Assembly (NCBI GenBank): GCA_964550915.1
Contig: CAZKBY010000018.1
Location: 1 to 22,294 of the forward strand
Reading direction: 5' to 3'
DNA length: 22,294 bases
From: JARYMI01 sp964550915
GTDB taxonomy: Bacteria; Acidobacteriota; Aminicenantia; Aminicenantales; UBA8522
Shown here in pieces: positions 1 through 6,756 of this stretch. Below the pieces are notes generated by a model. The model had not been told where the DNA came from and did no database searches. It worked only from the letters and a program-made list of their open reading frames with translations. A program made the translations under genes and the position numbers. Numbering within the stretch: position 1 is the stretch's first letter; every line of letters starts with the position of its first letter.

Positions 1-172
1 GGTTCTGGATGCGCGAGGGCCCTTCTTTTGGATCCTTGGGCGGCGGCAACGGTTCCGGAAGGTCTGGCAAAATGTTGTACCATTGGGCGGGCATTTCATC
101 AGATTTCAGGTTGACCATGATTTTCTTGGGTTCTTTTTGAAACGATGGGATTCGTGGTTTGCTTTTTGCCAT
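1..172 (-). CDS. trpB2: TrpB2-type tryptophan synthase beta chain-like protein, N-terminal fragment (runs off the left edge)
   Basis: The first 57 codons of a gene reading leftward out of the window. After a basic N-terminus, residues 29-45 read AQWYNILPDLPEPLPPP. This matches the hallmark N-terminus of the TrpB2 subgroup of PLP-dependent tryptophan synthase beta chains (a 'KWYNILPDLPEPLPPP'-like stretch), which is absent from ordinary TrpB1. TrpB2 enzymes condense indole with serine and often act without a linked TrpA. The ATG at 172-170 is preceded by an AAAGGAGGAAA ribosome binding site about 8 nt upstream. The PLP lysine and all catalytic parts lie outside the window, so the identification rests on the N-terminal motif only. 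No trpA or other trp gene is visible on this side. Confidence 0.72.
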   Translation of the reverse strand, partial: MAKSKPRIPSFQKEPKKIMVNLKSDEMPAQWYNILPDLPEPLPPPKDPKEGPSRIQN

Positions 173-213
173 CCGGCGATTTCCTCCTTTTTATGCGTCC
201 ATGATGATTTGAC

Positions 214-243
214 TTTATAACACAGGAAAAAAACCGAGGTCAA
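214..243 (-). promoter_or_regulatory. Predicted sigma-70 promoter of the trpB2-like gene
   Basis: On the minus strand, TTGACC (243-238) is followed after 18 nt by TATAAA (219-214). The start codon at 172 lies about 40 nt downstream, with a strong ribosome binding site between. The box scores are good, but no experimental support is possible here. Confidence 0.5.
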
Positions 244-279
244 TCACAAATGCGATACGGAGAAAGACGAAAGAAGCGG

Positions 280-633
280 CTACCTGATCCGGTAAAACCA
301 CATTAGCGGTAGCCAGAGCTGATGGCCGTAAGGAATTCTCTTATGGTTGACCAGGACTTCCGTCGTCTCCCACTCATGGACAAGGTTGAAAAGGTTAAAG
401 AGGTCATCAACCTCGGCGGGCGTATAGGTAGCTGAGTGACGCACCCATTCGCCGCCGCCCTCTTTCCTGTAGGTCGGGTTTCTCCTGGCCAGGTCGACGG
501 CCTTCTCATAATCCGGCGAGAGCTTGTGGCCGAAGACAAGGGTGATTTTGAATTCTTTAGCCTTCGGGCTGGGGTAGAGAATATCCTGAAGCTTCGCTTC
601 CATGTCCAGATCGTCCGATCTTGTCTGGGGCAT
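280..633 (-). CDS. Conserved-looking hypothetical protein, 117 aa, unknown function
   Basis: I do not recognise this family. The open frame extends to a TTG at 693, but the ATG at 633 is preferred because AAGAAGAAAG lies just upstream. A further in-frame ATG at 603 gives a 107-aa alternative. The protein is soluble, with no signal peptide or membrane segment. It has a charged middle part (residues about 45-75) and an aromatic, hydrophobic C-terminus that ends in WLPLMWFYRIR. The C-terminal motif NHKRIPYGHQLWLPLMWF has the low-degeneracy look of a conserved core rather than a shadow ORF. It lies 79 nt downstream of the POT transporter on the same strand and may be cotranscribed with it. Nothing in the sequence gives a function. 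Confidence 0.6.
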   Translation of the reverse strand: MPQTRSDDLDMEAKLQDILYPSPKAKEFKITLVFGHKLSPDYEKAVDLARRNPTYRKEGGGEWVRHSATYTPAEVDDLFNLFNLVHEWETTEVLVNHKRIPYGHQLWLPLMWFYRIR

Positions 634-712
634 TGGCTTTCTTCTTAAAGATAATCTATCAGAAACAGGGTCTGATTTGCAATGGCAGATCAAGCCCCCT
701 TTTTGCCTGGCT

Positions 713-2092
713 TCAGCTCGAACCGTCTTTTCTGGCTTTAACGAGAACCCGGTCGTATATGGCCAGGCCGATCATCGAGAGGAGTCCGATACCTGAGATG
801 ATAAGCCACATGGAGATCGTGTTGACGGGCTGTCCAGCCTTATGAGGTTCGGAGATGAACTTTTCAAACAACCTGCCGCCCAGCGGACCCCCAAAGATGC
901 TTCCCAGAGCAATGGGCAGGTTGACATATCCCATGAATAGACCTTCCTGCCCCTTGGGCGCGATGGCGCCGATGTACTCGTAGACGCGGGGAGAAGCCAT
1001 CATCTCGCCCAGGGCCATCGAGGCGATAGAAACAACGAGAAAGAGGCCGGCTACGGGCACGGCCAGTCCGGCCAGACTCACTTTCTGGGAGACATCGGAA
1101 AGAAAAAGTTGAGGAAAGACGTTGATGAGCATGCCGGCTGTTGTCACCGCCACACCCAAAATGATTGATTTCACGGGAGTCCATCTCTTGACTATTCTCG
1201 TGACCATCATCTGCAGAGTGACGATCATCACAGGGTTGGCCAGGGTATAGAGCTCAACGGGCGCGTTGGGGTCGATGTAGCGCAAGAAGAGGGGCATGAG
1301 GTTATAGAGCTGGACATAGAGAAACCAGAACAGTCCGACAACGATCAAAAAGAAAACAAACTTCAAGTTGCTGAGGACGACGAAAATGCCCAGGATGGCC
1401 TGGCCAACAGTCCTCTTCTGGACTTTCTGGTCATCTTTCCGGCCATCGCTCACGTACTCGGGCTCCCGGTAGATGAAGATGACGACAGCCAGTCCGATGA
1501 GGACGAAAATCGTGGCCGCATACGTAAAGATGGCCGGGATCCCCAGATTTGTCCGGATGAAATAGGAGACGCCGCGGCCGCTGATCGAGCCGATGTTAAT
1601 GACCATGTAAAAAATGCCAAATCCAAGCGTTGCCCGGGTGCCCGAGGTCTTCTGGACCGTGCCGGCGATACAGGGCTTGACGATCGAACCCCCGATGCCA
1701 ATAAGGAGAATCCCCAGGACGACCGGCACCGTGTAGTCAAGCGCCTCTTCCGTTCCCTGACCCAGGAAAGCCGGCCAGAACTTCTGGACATTCCCGACGA
1801 TGATATAGCCGAGAGAGAGCATGAAGAAGGAGACAGTGAGCGATCTTTTGAACCCGAACTTATCGGCCAGCGTCCCTGAAAGGATGGGGAGAAAATAGAT
1901 GAGCCCCCAGAGGAGGGAGCCGTTTAAAAACGTGGCGAAAGCGGGCCGCATCCCCAAGACTTCATTGAGATAGATGACCATAAAAGGGGCCATGGAATAG
2001 TAAGCCGCCCGCTCGAAAAGCTCGATCGAGTTGGCTGTCCAGAAAGAGGAGGGGAACTTGGGTTTCGCCGCAACGGTTATTTTGTCCATCAT
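713..2092 (-). CDS. POT/PTR-family proton-coupled peptide transporter (MFS fold)
   Basis: A 459-aa integral membrane protein with about 12 or more hydrophobic segments. Near the N-terminus, ELFERAAYY (residues 24-32) fits the ExxERFxYY motif of helix 1, which in POT (PTR2) transporters takes part in proton coupling. FYMVINIGS (161-169) matches the second PTR2 signature (FYxxINxGS). Family members import di- and tripeptides with protons across the inner membrane; some carry other small substrates, so the cargo here is inferred. The first of two adjacent ATGs (2092) is preceded by AAAGGAG at 7 nt. The gap to queA upstream is 98 nt, and a weak promoter can be drawn there. The small unknown gene follows downstream. 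The family call is firm, the substrate is not. Confidence 0.85.
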   Translation of the reverse strand: MMDKITVAAKPKFPSSFWTANSIELFERAAYYSMAPFMVIYLNEVLGMRPAFATFLNGSLLWGLIYFLPILSGTLADKFGFKRSLTVSFFMLSLGYIIVGNVQKFWPAFLGQGTEEALDYTVPVVLGILLIGIGGSIVKPCIAGTVQKTSGTRATLGFGIFYMVINIGSISGRGVSYFIRTNLGIPAIFTYAATIFVLIGLAVVIFIYREPEYVSDGRKDDQKVQKRTVGQAILGIFVVLSNLKFVFFLIVVGLFWFLYVQLYNLMPLFLRYIDPNAPVELYTLANPVMIVTLQMMVTRIVKRWTPVKSIILGVAVTTAGMLINVFPQLFLSDVSQKVSLAGLAVPVAGLFLVVSIASMALGEMMASPRVYEYIGAIAPKGQEGLFMGYVNLPIALGSIFGGPLGGRLFEKFISEPHKAGQPVNTISMWLIISGIGLLSMIGLAIYDRVLVKARKDGSS

Positions 2093-2137
2093 GGGGAAAC
2101 TCCTTTGATTGACCTGGATGGCAAGAGCATGGGCATA

Positions 2138-2166
2138 TAAATAATCTATCCGGCCGCCAATATCAA
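2138..2166 (-). promoter_or_regulatory. Weak candidate promoter for the POT transporter
   Basis: On the minus strand, TTGATA (2166-2161) and TATTTA (2143-2138) are separated by 17 nt. The -35 box is good but the -10 box is poor. Read-through from the queA operon is an equally good explanation, as no clear terminator is seen in the 98-nt gap. Confidence 0.25.
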
Positions 2167-2190
2167 GCCGATTTTGGAATAAGTGTTCAC

Positions 2191-3222
2191 TCAGACGATG
2201 AGCATGCAGTCGCCATAGCTGTAAAACCGGTAGCGCGCCAGGATAGCCTCCTCATAAGCCTTCAGGATGAGCTCGCGGCCGGCAAAGGCCGAGACAAGCA
2301 TCAGCAGCGTCGACCGTGGCAGATGAAAATTGGTCAAAAGCTTGTCCACGATCTGGAAGGAAAAGCCGGGGTAGATAAAGAGCGAGGTCGAACGGGCCCT
2401 AGGCCTAACCTCACCGTCTTTAAAAGCGCTTTCGAGCGCCCGAACCACGGTCGTCCCGACAGCCACGATCGGCCGCCCCTTTTTCTTGGCCGTGTTTATT
2501 TTTCTGGCTACACCGGGACTTATCGCGTATCGTTCTTCGAGCATCTCGTGGTCTTCCACGCGTTCGGCACGGACGGGCTGAAACGTCGCCAGGCCAACTT
2601 CAAGGCTGACCGGACAGATGCTCACGCTCTTATCCTTGATCCTTTTCAGAATCCGCGGGGTGAAGTGGAGCCCGGCCGTGGGTGCGGCGATGGCGCCCTC
2701 CTTTTGGGCATAAACCGTCTGGTACCTTCGGAGGTCGAAATTCCTCAGCCTTTTCTCCTGCTTTTTCCTCTTGATATAAGGGGGAAGAGGCGCGTACCCG
2801 GCTCTTCTGAGAAGTCCAGCGACATCATCCCCCAAGAAACGGACAATCCTTTTGCCCTCGTTCTCCACGGCGATGACCTCACTTTCGATTCTCCCGGGAA
2901 AAAGAACGCGCTCGCCCACCTTGAGCCGCCTGGCCGGTCGGCAGAGGACTTCCCATTGCCATTTTTCTCTCTCTTTTAAAAAGAGAAATTCGATGTCCTT
3001 GCCCTCCTTCTTGCCCCAGATCCTGGCCGGAATGACTTTCGTGTCATTAAGGACCAAAACGTCGCCGGCCTCAAGATAATCGGGGAACTCCTTGAACCGG
3101 GCATGGATGAGCTTTCCCTCCCGGCGCAGAACGACCATCATCCGGGAGGCGTCTCTCCTGGGGAGGGGCTTTTGAGCGATGAGATCAGGCGGCAGATCGT
3201 AGTCGAATTCTGAGGTGAGCAC
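2191..3222 (-). CDS. queA: S-adenosylmethionine:tRNA ribosyltransferase-isomerase
   Basis: QueA transfers and isomerises the ribosyl part of SAM onto 7-aminomethyl-7-deazaguanine in tRNA position 34, giving epoxyqueuosine. The 343-aa product has the usual length. Family motifs seen in order are FDYDLPPDLIAQKPL near the N-terminus, LVLNDTKVIPAR, GAIAAPTAGLHFT, VGTTVVRALES, LLTNFHLPRSTLLMLVSAF and YRFYSYGDCMLI at the end. The open frame extends further upstream, but family alignment places the start at the GTG at 3222, giving MLTSEFDYDLPP. That GTG lies 7 nt after the ruvB stop, with only a weak AAGTAG nearby, so translation is probably coupled to ruvB. It is the last gene of the yebC-ruvCAB-queA operon. 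The ruvAB-queA neighbourhood is widespread in bacteria. Confidence 0.96.
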   Translation of the reverse strand: MLTSEFDYDLPPDLIAQKPLPRRDASRMMVVLRREGKLIHARFKEFPDYLEAGDVLVLNDTKVIPARIWGKKEGKDIEFLFLKEREKWQWEVLCRPARRLKVGERVLFPGRIESEVIAVENEGKRIVRFLGDDVAGLLRRAGYAPLPPYIKRKKQEKRLRNFDLRRYQTVYAQKEGAIAAPTAGLHFTPRILKRIKDKSVSICPVSLEVGLATFQPVRAERVEDHEMLEERYAISPGVARKINTAKKKGRPIVAVGTTVVRALESAFKDGEVRPRARSTSLFIYPGFSFQIVDKLLTNFHLPRSTLLMLVSAFAGRELILKAYEEAILARYRFYSYGDCMLIV

Positions 3223-3229
3223 GAAGATG

Positions 3230-4258
3230 CTACTTGAATAATTTTTTTTGTGCAGACGGCTGGCTCGAGGGCGGAACGAAGCCGAGGTGTTCATAGGCTC
3301 TGGCCGTTATCTTCCGGCCCCGGATTGTCCGCTCCAGGAAACCGATGCGCATGAGAAACGGCTCGTAGATGGATTCGATGGTATCCTTTTCTTCATCGAT
3401 GGCCGCGGCGATGGTGGCGATGCCGACCGGCCCGCCGCCGAAATTCTCGATGATGGTCAGGAGGATCTTTCTGTCTACGTCATCCAGCCCGAGAGAGTCA
3501 ACTTCCATCATGTCGAGCGCTGTCGAGGCTTCTTTGGCGTTGATGATACCATCGGCCTTGACGTCTGCGTAGTCGCGCACCCGCCTGAGGAGCCGGTTGG
3601 CCACGCGCGGGGTTCCGCGCGACCGGCGGGCGATGAGATCAGCGCCCCGGTCGTCGATGGCCACGCTGAGAATTTGGGCCGACCTCTTGATGATTTTCGT
3701 CAGGTCTTCGTCCTTGTAATAGTCCAGGCGGTGAATGATGCCGAACCGTCCCCGCAGCGGCGCCGTTATCCTGCCTGCCCGGGTAGTGGCTCCAATGAGA
3801 GTGAATTTTTTGAGCTGGAGCTTGTGGCTCCGGGCGCCGGGACCCTGTCCGATGATAATATCCAGGCTGTAATCCTCCATGGCCGAATAGAGGATTTCTT
3901 CAACTGAGGGATGGAGCCGGTGGATTTCGTCGATAAACAGGATCTCTTTTTTCTGGAGGTTGGTCAGGATGGCCGAGAGGTCGCCCGTTCTCTCTACGAC
4001 CGGCCCAGAGGTCGGTTTGATGCCGACACCCATTTCCTTGGCGATGAGGTAGGCCAGGCTTGTCTTCCCCAGTCCGGGCGGGCCGTAGAGGAGGACGTGG
4101 TCGAGCTGCTCACCCCTCTTTTTGGCCGCTTCGATGAAGATCCGGAGGTTGGCCTTGATCGTTTCCTGGCCGATGAACTCGTTGAAGGTCTGCGGCCGGA
4201 GGCTGTCCTCAAACTGGATGTCTTCTTTGGTCCGGATGGGTGTCAGGATCGTGGGCAT
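3230..4258 (-). CDS. ruvB: Holliday junction branch-migration ATPase RuvB
   Basis: RuvB is the AAA+ hexameric motor that, with RuvA, drives branch migration of Holliday junctions. Motifs seen, counted from the ATG at 4258, are Walker A GPPGLGKT (residues 59-66), Walker B LFIDEIHRL (107-115), the sensor/arginine-finger region GATTRAGRITAPLRGRFGI, and the C-terminal winged-helix with ERTIRGRKITARAYEHLG. Length is 342 aa, normal for the family. An in-frame TTG at 4273 overlaps the ruvA stop (TTGA) and would add five residues. The ATG 11 nt after the ruvA stop gives the typical N-terminus, but neither start has a strong ribosome binding site. Translational coupling within ruvC-ruvA-ruvB is likely. 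Confidence 0.97.
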   Translation of the reverse strand: MPTILTPIRTKEDIQFEDSLRPQTFNEFIGQETIKANLRIFIEAAKKRGEQLDHVLLYGPPGLGKTSLAYLIAKEMGVGIKPTSGPVVERTGDLSAILTNLQKKEILFIDEIHRLHPSVEEILYSAMEDYSLDIIIGQGPGARSHKLQLKKFTLIGATTRAGRITAPLRGRFGIIHRLDYYKDEDLTKIIKRSAQILSVAIDDRGADLIARRSRGTPRVANRLLRRVRDYADVKADGIINAKEASTALDMMEVDSLGLDDVDRKILLTIIENFGGGPVGIATIAAAIDEEKDTIESIYEPFLMRIGFLERTIRGRKITARAYEHLGFVPPSSQPSAQKKLFK

Positions 4259-4269
4259 GGTCTTGTTTT

Positions 4270-4857
4270 TCAAACCTTGGCCATCCGTTTCAGGCTTTCT
4301 CTGAGGAGTTGCTCCAGACCCGCTTCCGGGGTAAGGGATCTGATCGTCTGGTCAACGACCTCTTCCACCTCTTTCCGACGGAAACCCATGTTCATCAGGG
4401 CGGAGATGAGGTCCTCCCGCTCTCGGGGGATTTTGGGGAGGACGGGCTTTCCCTTCCCGGCCATCTTTTCCTGAAGCTCCAGGGCGATTCTCATGGCCGT
4501 CTTCTTCCCGATTCCCGGAATCAGAGTGATCCTGGCAATGTCGCTCCGCCGGACAGCCTCTTCGAGCTCGGCTGGCCCGATTCCAGAGAGGACGTTCAGG
4601 GCGAGCTTAGGCCCAATGCCAGAGATGTTGATCAGCTTCAGGAAAAGGTCCTTTTCTTCGCGCGTCGAGAAGCCAAAAAGGGCCAGGGAGTTATCTGTAA
4701 GATGGGTGTAGATGTGGAGCTCCACCGGGCTATTTTCTTCGCCGAGCTTGAAGTAGGTGGAAAGCGGGATTGCGGCGCAGTAGCCGACGCCGCCGATATC
4801 CACGACCACGGACTGGGGAGTCTTCTGGATGAGCTGTCCTTTGAGGTAGCCGATCAT
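4270..4857 (-). CDS. ruvA: Holliday junction-binding protein RuvA
   Basis: RuvA binds four-way junctions as a tetramer and loads RuvB. The 195-aa product starts MIGYLKG, the family's classic N-terminus of the OB-fold domain, with VDIGGVGY following. Two helix-hairpin-helix motifs are visible, ISGIGPKLALNVLSG and IPGIGKKTAMRIALEL. The C-terminal domain III (ISALMNMGFRRKEVEEVV) is the RuvB-interacting three-helix bundle. The ATG at 4857 lies 4 nt after the ruvC stop, within a tight operon. An AAGGAG-like sequence near the end of ruvC can serve as ribosome binding site. A longer in-frame extension to 5100 is a shadow of ruvC and is rejected. Confidence 0.97.
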   Translation of the reverse strand: MIGYLKGQLIQKTPQSVVVDIGGVGYCAAIPLSTYFKLGEENSPVELHIYTHLTDNSLALFGFSTREEKDLFLKLINISGIGPKLALNVLSGIGPAELEEAVRRSDIARITLIPGIGKKTAMRIALELQEKMAGKGKPVLPKIPREREDLISALMNMGFRRKEVEEVVDQTIRSLTPEAGLEQLLRESLKRMAKV

Positions 4858-4861
4858 CGTT

Positions 4862-5365
4862 TTACCCTGCTCCTTGCTCTTCGAGTTTTTTCTGGAAAAG
4901 CCGCTTGTTGAGATGGCAGTAAGCAGTAGCCAGGGCGTCAGAGGCGTCCTGTCCAACCGAGTCGTCCTCAAGATGTAGCAAAGTTCTGACCATCGTGTTG
5001 ACCTGCCGTTTTTCAGCCTGTCCGTACCCGGTAACGGCCTTCTTGATTTCCAGGGCCGAGTATTCAAAAAGGGAGCAATTGCGGGCGGCCACGGCCACAA
5101 GCACGGCTCCCCGGACCTGTCCGAGAATTAGAGCTGTCTTGATATTCCTGGCGTAAAAAGGATTTTCGATGGCGACTTCCTCCGGCTCGTGAGTCTCGAT
5201 GAGCTTGTCCAGCCGCTCGCGGATCTCGTTTAATTTCTTGTGGAAGGGCAGGCGCCGGGATGGCCTGATAGCCCCATACGTCCGGACATTGCACTTCTCT
5301 TCGTTATATTCGATGATCCCAAACCCTGTGGACTGGCTGCTGGGGTCAAGGCCGAGAACCCTCAT
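4862..5365 (-). CDS. ruvC: Crossover junction endodeoxyribonuclease RuvC
   Basis: RuvC is the dimeric Holliday junction resolvase with an RNase H fold. The 167-aa product begins MRVLGLDPSSQSTGFG, carrying catalytic Asp7. The remaining acidic catalytic residues are visible as Glu67 in AIENPFYARN and Asp140/Asp143 in DASDALATAYCH, so the active site is intact. The ATG at 5365 is chosen because it gives the standard N-terminus. The in-frame TTG at 5377 overlaps the yebC stop and would add four residues. It lies 8 nt after yebC and 4 nt before ruvA in the same operon. Confidence 0.96.
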   Translation of the reverse strand: MRVLGLDPSSQSTGFGIIEYNEEKCNVRTYGAIRPSRRLPFHKKLNEIRERLDKLIETHEPEEVAIENPFYARNIKTALILGQVRGAVLVAVAARNCSLFEYSALEIKKAVTGYGQAEKRQVNTMVRTLLHLEDDSVGQDASDALATAYCHLNKRLFQKKLEEQGAG

Positions 5366-5373
5366 GAATGACT

Positions 5374-6123
5374 TCAACCCGAGAAGGCGGCGATCTCCTC
5401 TTCGGGGATGTCGAAGTTTGCCCAGACATGCTGGACGTCGTCGTGGTCTTCGAGCTCTTCCATCAGCCGGAGAAGCTGCTGGGCTTGTTTGCCCTCGAGT
5501 TTAACGTAGTTTTGGGGGATATATCCGAGGTTTGAGGTGGCAATCTCGACGCTATTCTCTTTGAGAGCATCGACGACAGCGTCATACTTCTCGGGCGGAG
5601 TGATGATTTCGAAGTTGCTGCCGTCATCCCTCAAATCCTCAGCACCGCTGGCCAGGACGATTTCGAAAAGCTTATCCTCAGCCGCCTTCTCCTTTTCGAT
5701 GACGATGTATCCTTTCCTTTTGAACATCCACGAGACGCACCCGGATTCGCCGATCCGGCCGCCATTCTTCGTAAAGATGTGCCTGAGCTCGGAGACAGTC
5801 CTGTTTTTATTGTCTGAGAGGGCTTCGACAAAAATGGCCACGCCGCCAGGGCCGTAGCCCTCGTATTTAACCTCCTCGAACGAGGCTCCCTCGAGCTGCC
5901 CTGTGCCCTTCATAATGGCCCGCTTGATGTTGTCGCCCGGCATGTTGACCGCTTTCGCGTCGAGGATGGCCTTGCGCAGCCGGGCGTTGGATTCGGGGTC
6001 TCCGCCACCCTCTCGAGCCGCGACGCTGAGCTCGCGGATGATCTTTGTAAAAAGCTTTCCTCGCTTGGCGTCGGCGGCCGCCTTTTTATGTTTGATGGAA
6101 TGCCATTTGGAATGACCCGACAT
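5374..6123 (-). CDS. yebC: YebC/PmpR (TACO1) family regulatory protein
   Basis: A 249-aa member of the YebC family, described as DNA-binding regulators and, more recently, as factors that help ribosomes through difficult stretches. The signature start MSGHSKWHSIKHKKAAADA, NARLRKAILDAKAVNMPGDNI, GYGPGGVAIFVEALSDNKNRT and GCVSWMFKRKG are all present. The ATG at 6123 is preceded by AGAAGGAGAAAAG, a strong ribosome binding site, so the in-frame extension to 6162 is rejected. It is the first gene of the yebC-ruvC-ruvA-ruvB-queA operon, a frequently seen arrangement, and has an extended -10 promoter upstream. Confidence 0.96.
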   Translation of the reverse strand: MSGHSKWHSIKHKKAAADAKRGKLFTKIIRELSVAAREGGGDPESNARLRKAILDAKAVNMPGDNIKRAIMKGTGQLEGASFEEVKYEGYGPGGVAIFVEALSDNKNRTVSELRHIFTKNGGRIGESGCVSWMFKRKGYIVIEKEKAAEDKLFEIVLASGAEDLRDDGSNFEIITPPEKYDAVVDALKENSVEIATSNLGYIPQNYVKLEGKQAQQLLRLMEELEDHDDVQHVWANFDIPEEEIAAFSG

Positions 6124-6152
6124 CTTTTCTCCTTCTGAGTTTATCTGCCGAA

Positions 6153-6182
6153 ATTCTAACACAAAATCTACAACGCTTGCAA
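6153..6182 (-). promoter_or_regulatory. Predicted promoter of the yebC-ruvCAB-queA operon (extended -10)
   Basis: On the minus strand, TTGCAA (6182-6177) lies 18 nt before TAGAAT (6158-6153). The -10 box is preceded by TGT, that is an extended -10 TGn element, which compensates for the imperfect -35. The yebC start codon lies 29 nt downstream. Confidence 0.5.
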
Positions 6183-6432
6183 ATCAGCCAACGCCGGGGT
6201 AAGTATCTCAGATTATGCGAGGTCGTGCCCGCTCAGTCTTCAACGGACTTCCTCACCCAACACCCTCGCCCTATCTCGCAACGGGGACGGACGCCGTGCG
6301 ACCCCTCCTTTAATTGCCCATTCCATTATCACAGAATCTTGGATGCATTGTTCGCCAGGCAGACAAAAAAGCTTGGTTGGCGGCGCGATAATAGGCTAAA
6401 ATGGAAGGGAGCCAATTTCCAGCTATCAGTAA
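6183..6432. other. Non-coding stretch between the divergent yebC operon and copper cassette
   Basis: About 250 nt without a convincing gene on either strand; yebC and the DUF2892 gene stand about 390 nt apart. An open frame on the plus strand runs through it into the DUF2892 gene but has low-quality composition and no ribosome binding site. The section 6240-6310 is rich in CCTC/CCC runs (for example CCTCACCCAACACCCTCGCCC), unlike its neighbours. I see no tRNA, riboswitch or clear hairpin with a T-tract. Confidence 0.4.
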
Positions 6433-6460
6433 TTGACAATATCTATAAAATCTATAGAAT
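6433..6460 (+). promoter_or_regulatory. Predicted promoter of the copper cassette, with a palindrome over the -10 box
   Basis: Consensus TTGACA (6433-6438), a 16-nt spacer, then TAGAAT (6455-6460). The spacer contains ATCTATA twice (6440-6446 and 6450-6456), and TCTATAGA (6451-6458) is a perfect 8-nt palindrome overlapping the -10 box. Such a site could be an operator, for instance for a metal sensor, but it does not match the CopY or CueR boxes that I know. Confidence 0.5.
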
Positions 6461-6512
6461 ATATAAAAATAATGCTGCTTTTTCGGTCTGCATCGGAAAG
6501 GAGGCTTTAACC

Positions 6513-6719
6513 ATGAAAAAGAACATGGGCACGGCCGATCGGCTCATCCGCTTTGTCCTGGCCGTGGTTGTGGGTATCCTTTATTTCAGCCATCAGATCA
6601 CTGGCACGGCCGCGGTTATTCTCGGCATCTTAGCGATCGTTTTTCTGTTGACCAGCTTGGTGGGGTTTTGCCCGCTCTATGTTCTGCTTCGACTCTCGAC
6701 AAGAAAGAAGAGCGAATAA
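6513..6719 (+). CDS. DUF2892 (YgaP-like) small inner-membrane protein
   Basis: A 68-aa protein with two predicted membrane helices separated by a short TGTAA turn. The N-terminus MKKNMGTADRLIRFVLA (compare the family's N-x-G-x-x-DR-x-x-R) and the GFCPLYVLL end are the marks of the DUF2892/YgaP transmembrane family. Its molecular role is unknown; it is often found beside heavy-metal and sulfur genes. The ATG at 6513 has a strong AAAGGAGG site about 9 nt upstream; the open frame extending to 6177 is rejected for that reason. It lies 37 nt before copA and is probably cotranscribed with it from the promoter at 6433. Confidence 0.85.
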   Translation: MKKNMGTADRLIRFVLAVVVGILYFSHQITGTAAVILGILAIVFLLTSLVGFCPLYVLLRLSTRKKSE

Positions 6720-6756
6720 ATAAGGTCCAGCGGCAAAGATCTTCCTAGAGACAAAT

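Noticed and set aside
658..676. ATCAGA/TCTGAT hairpin between the POT transporter and the small unknown gene
   Set aside because: A short stem with a 7-nt loop and no T-tract; too weak to call a terminator or attenuator.
2323..2979. A 218-codon plus-strand ORF
   Set aside because: Antisense to queA, with no similarity to anything I know.
6240..6260. GAGGAAGTCCG on the minus strand, resembling the GAGGAAAGTCC core of RNase P RNA
   Set aside because: One base is missing from the core, and the matching 3' elements and long-range pairings are absent. The non-coding space is also too short for the whole RNA.
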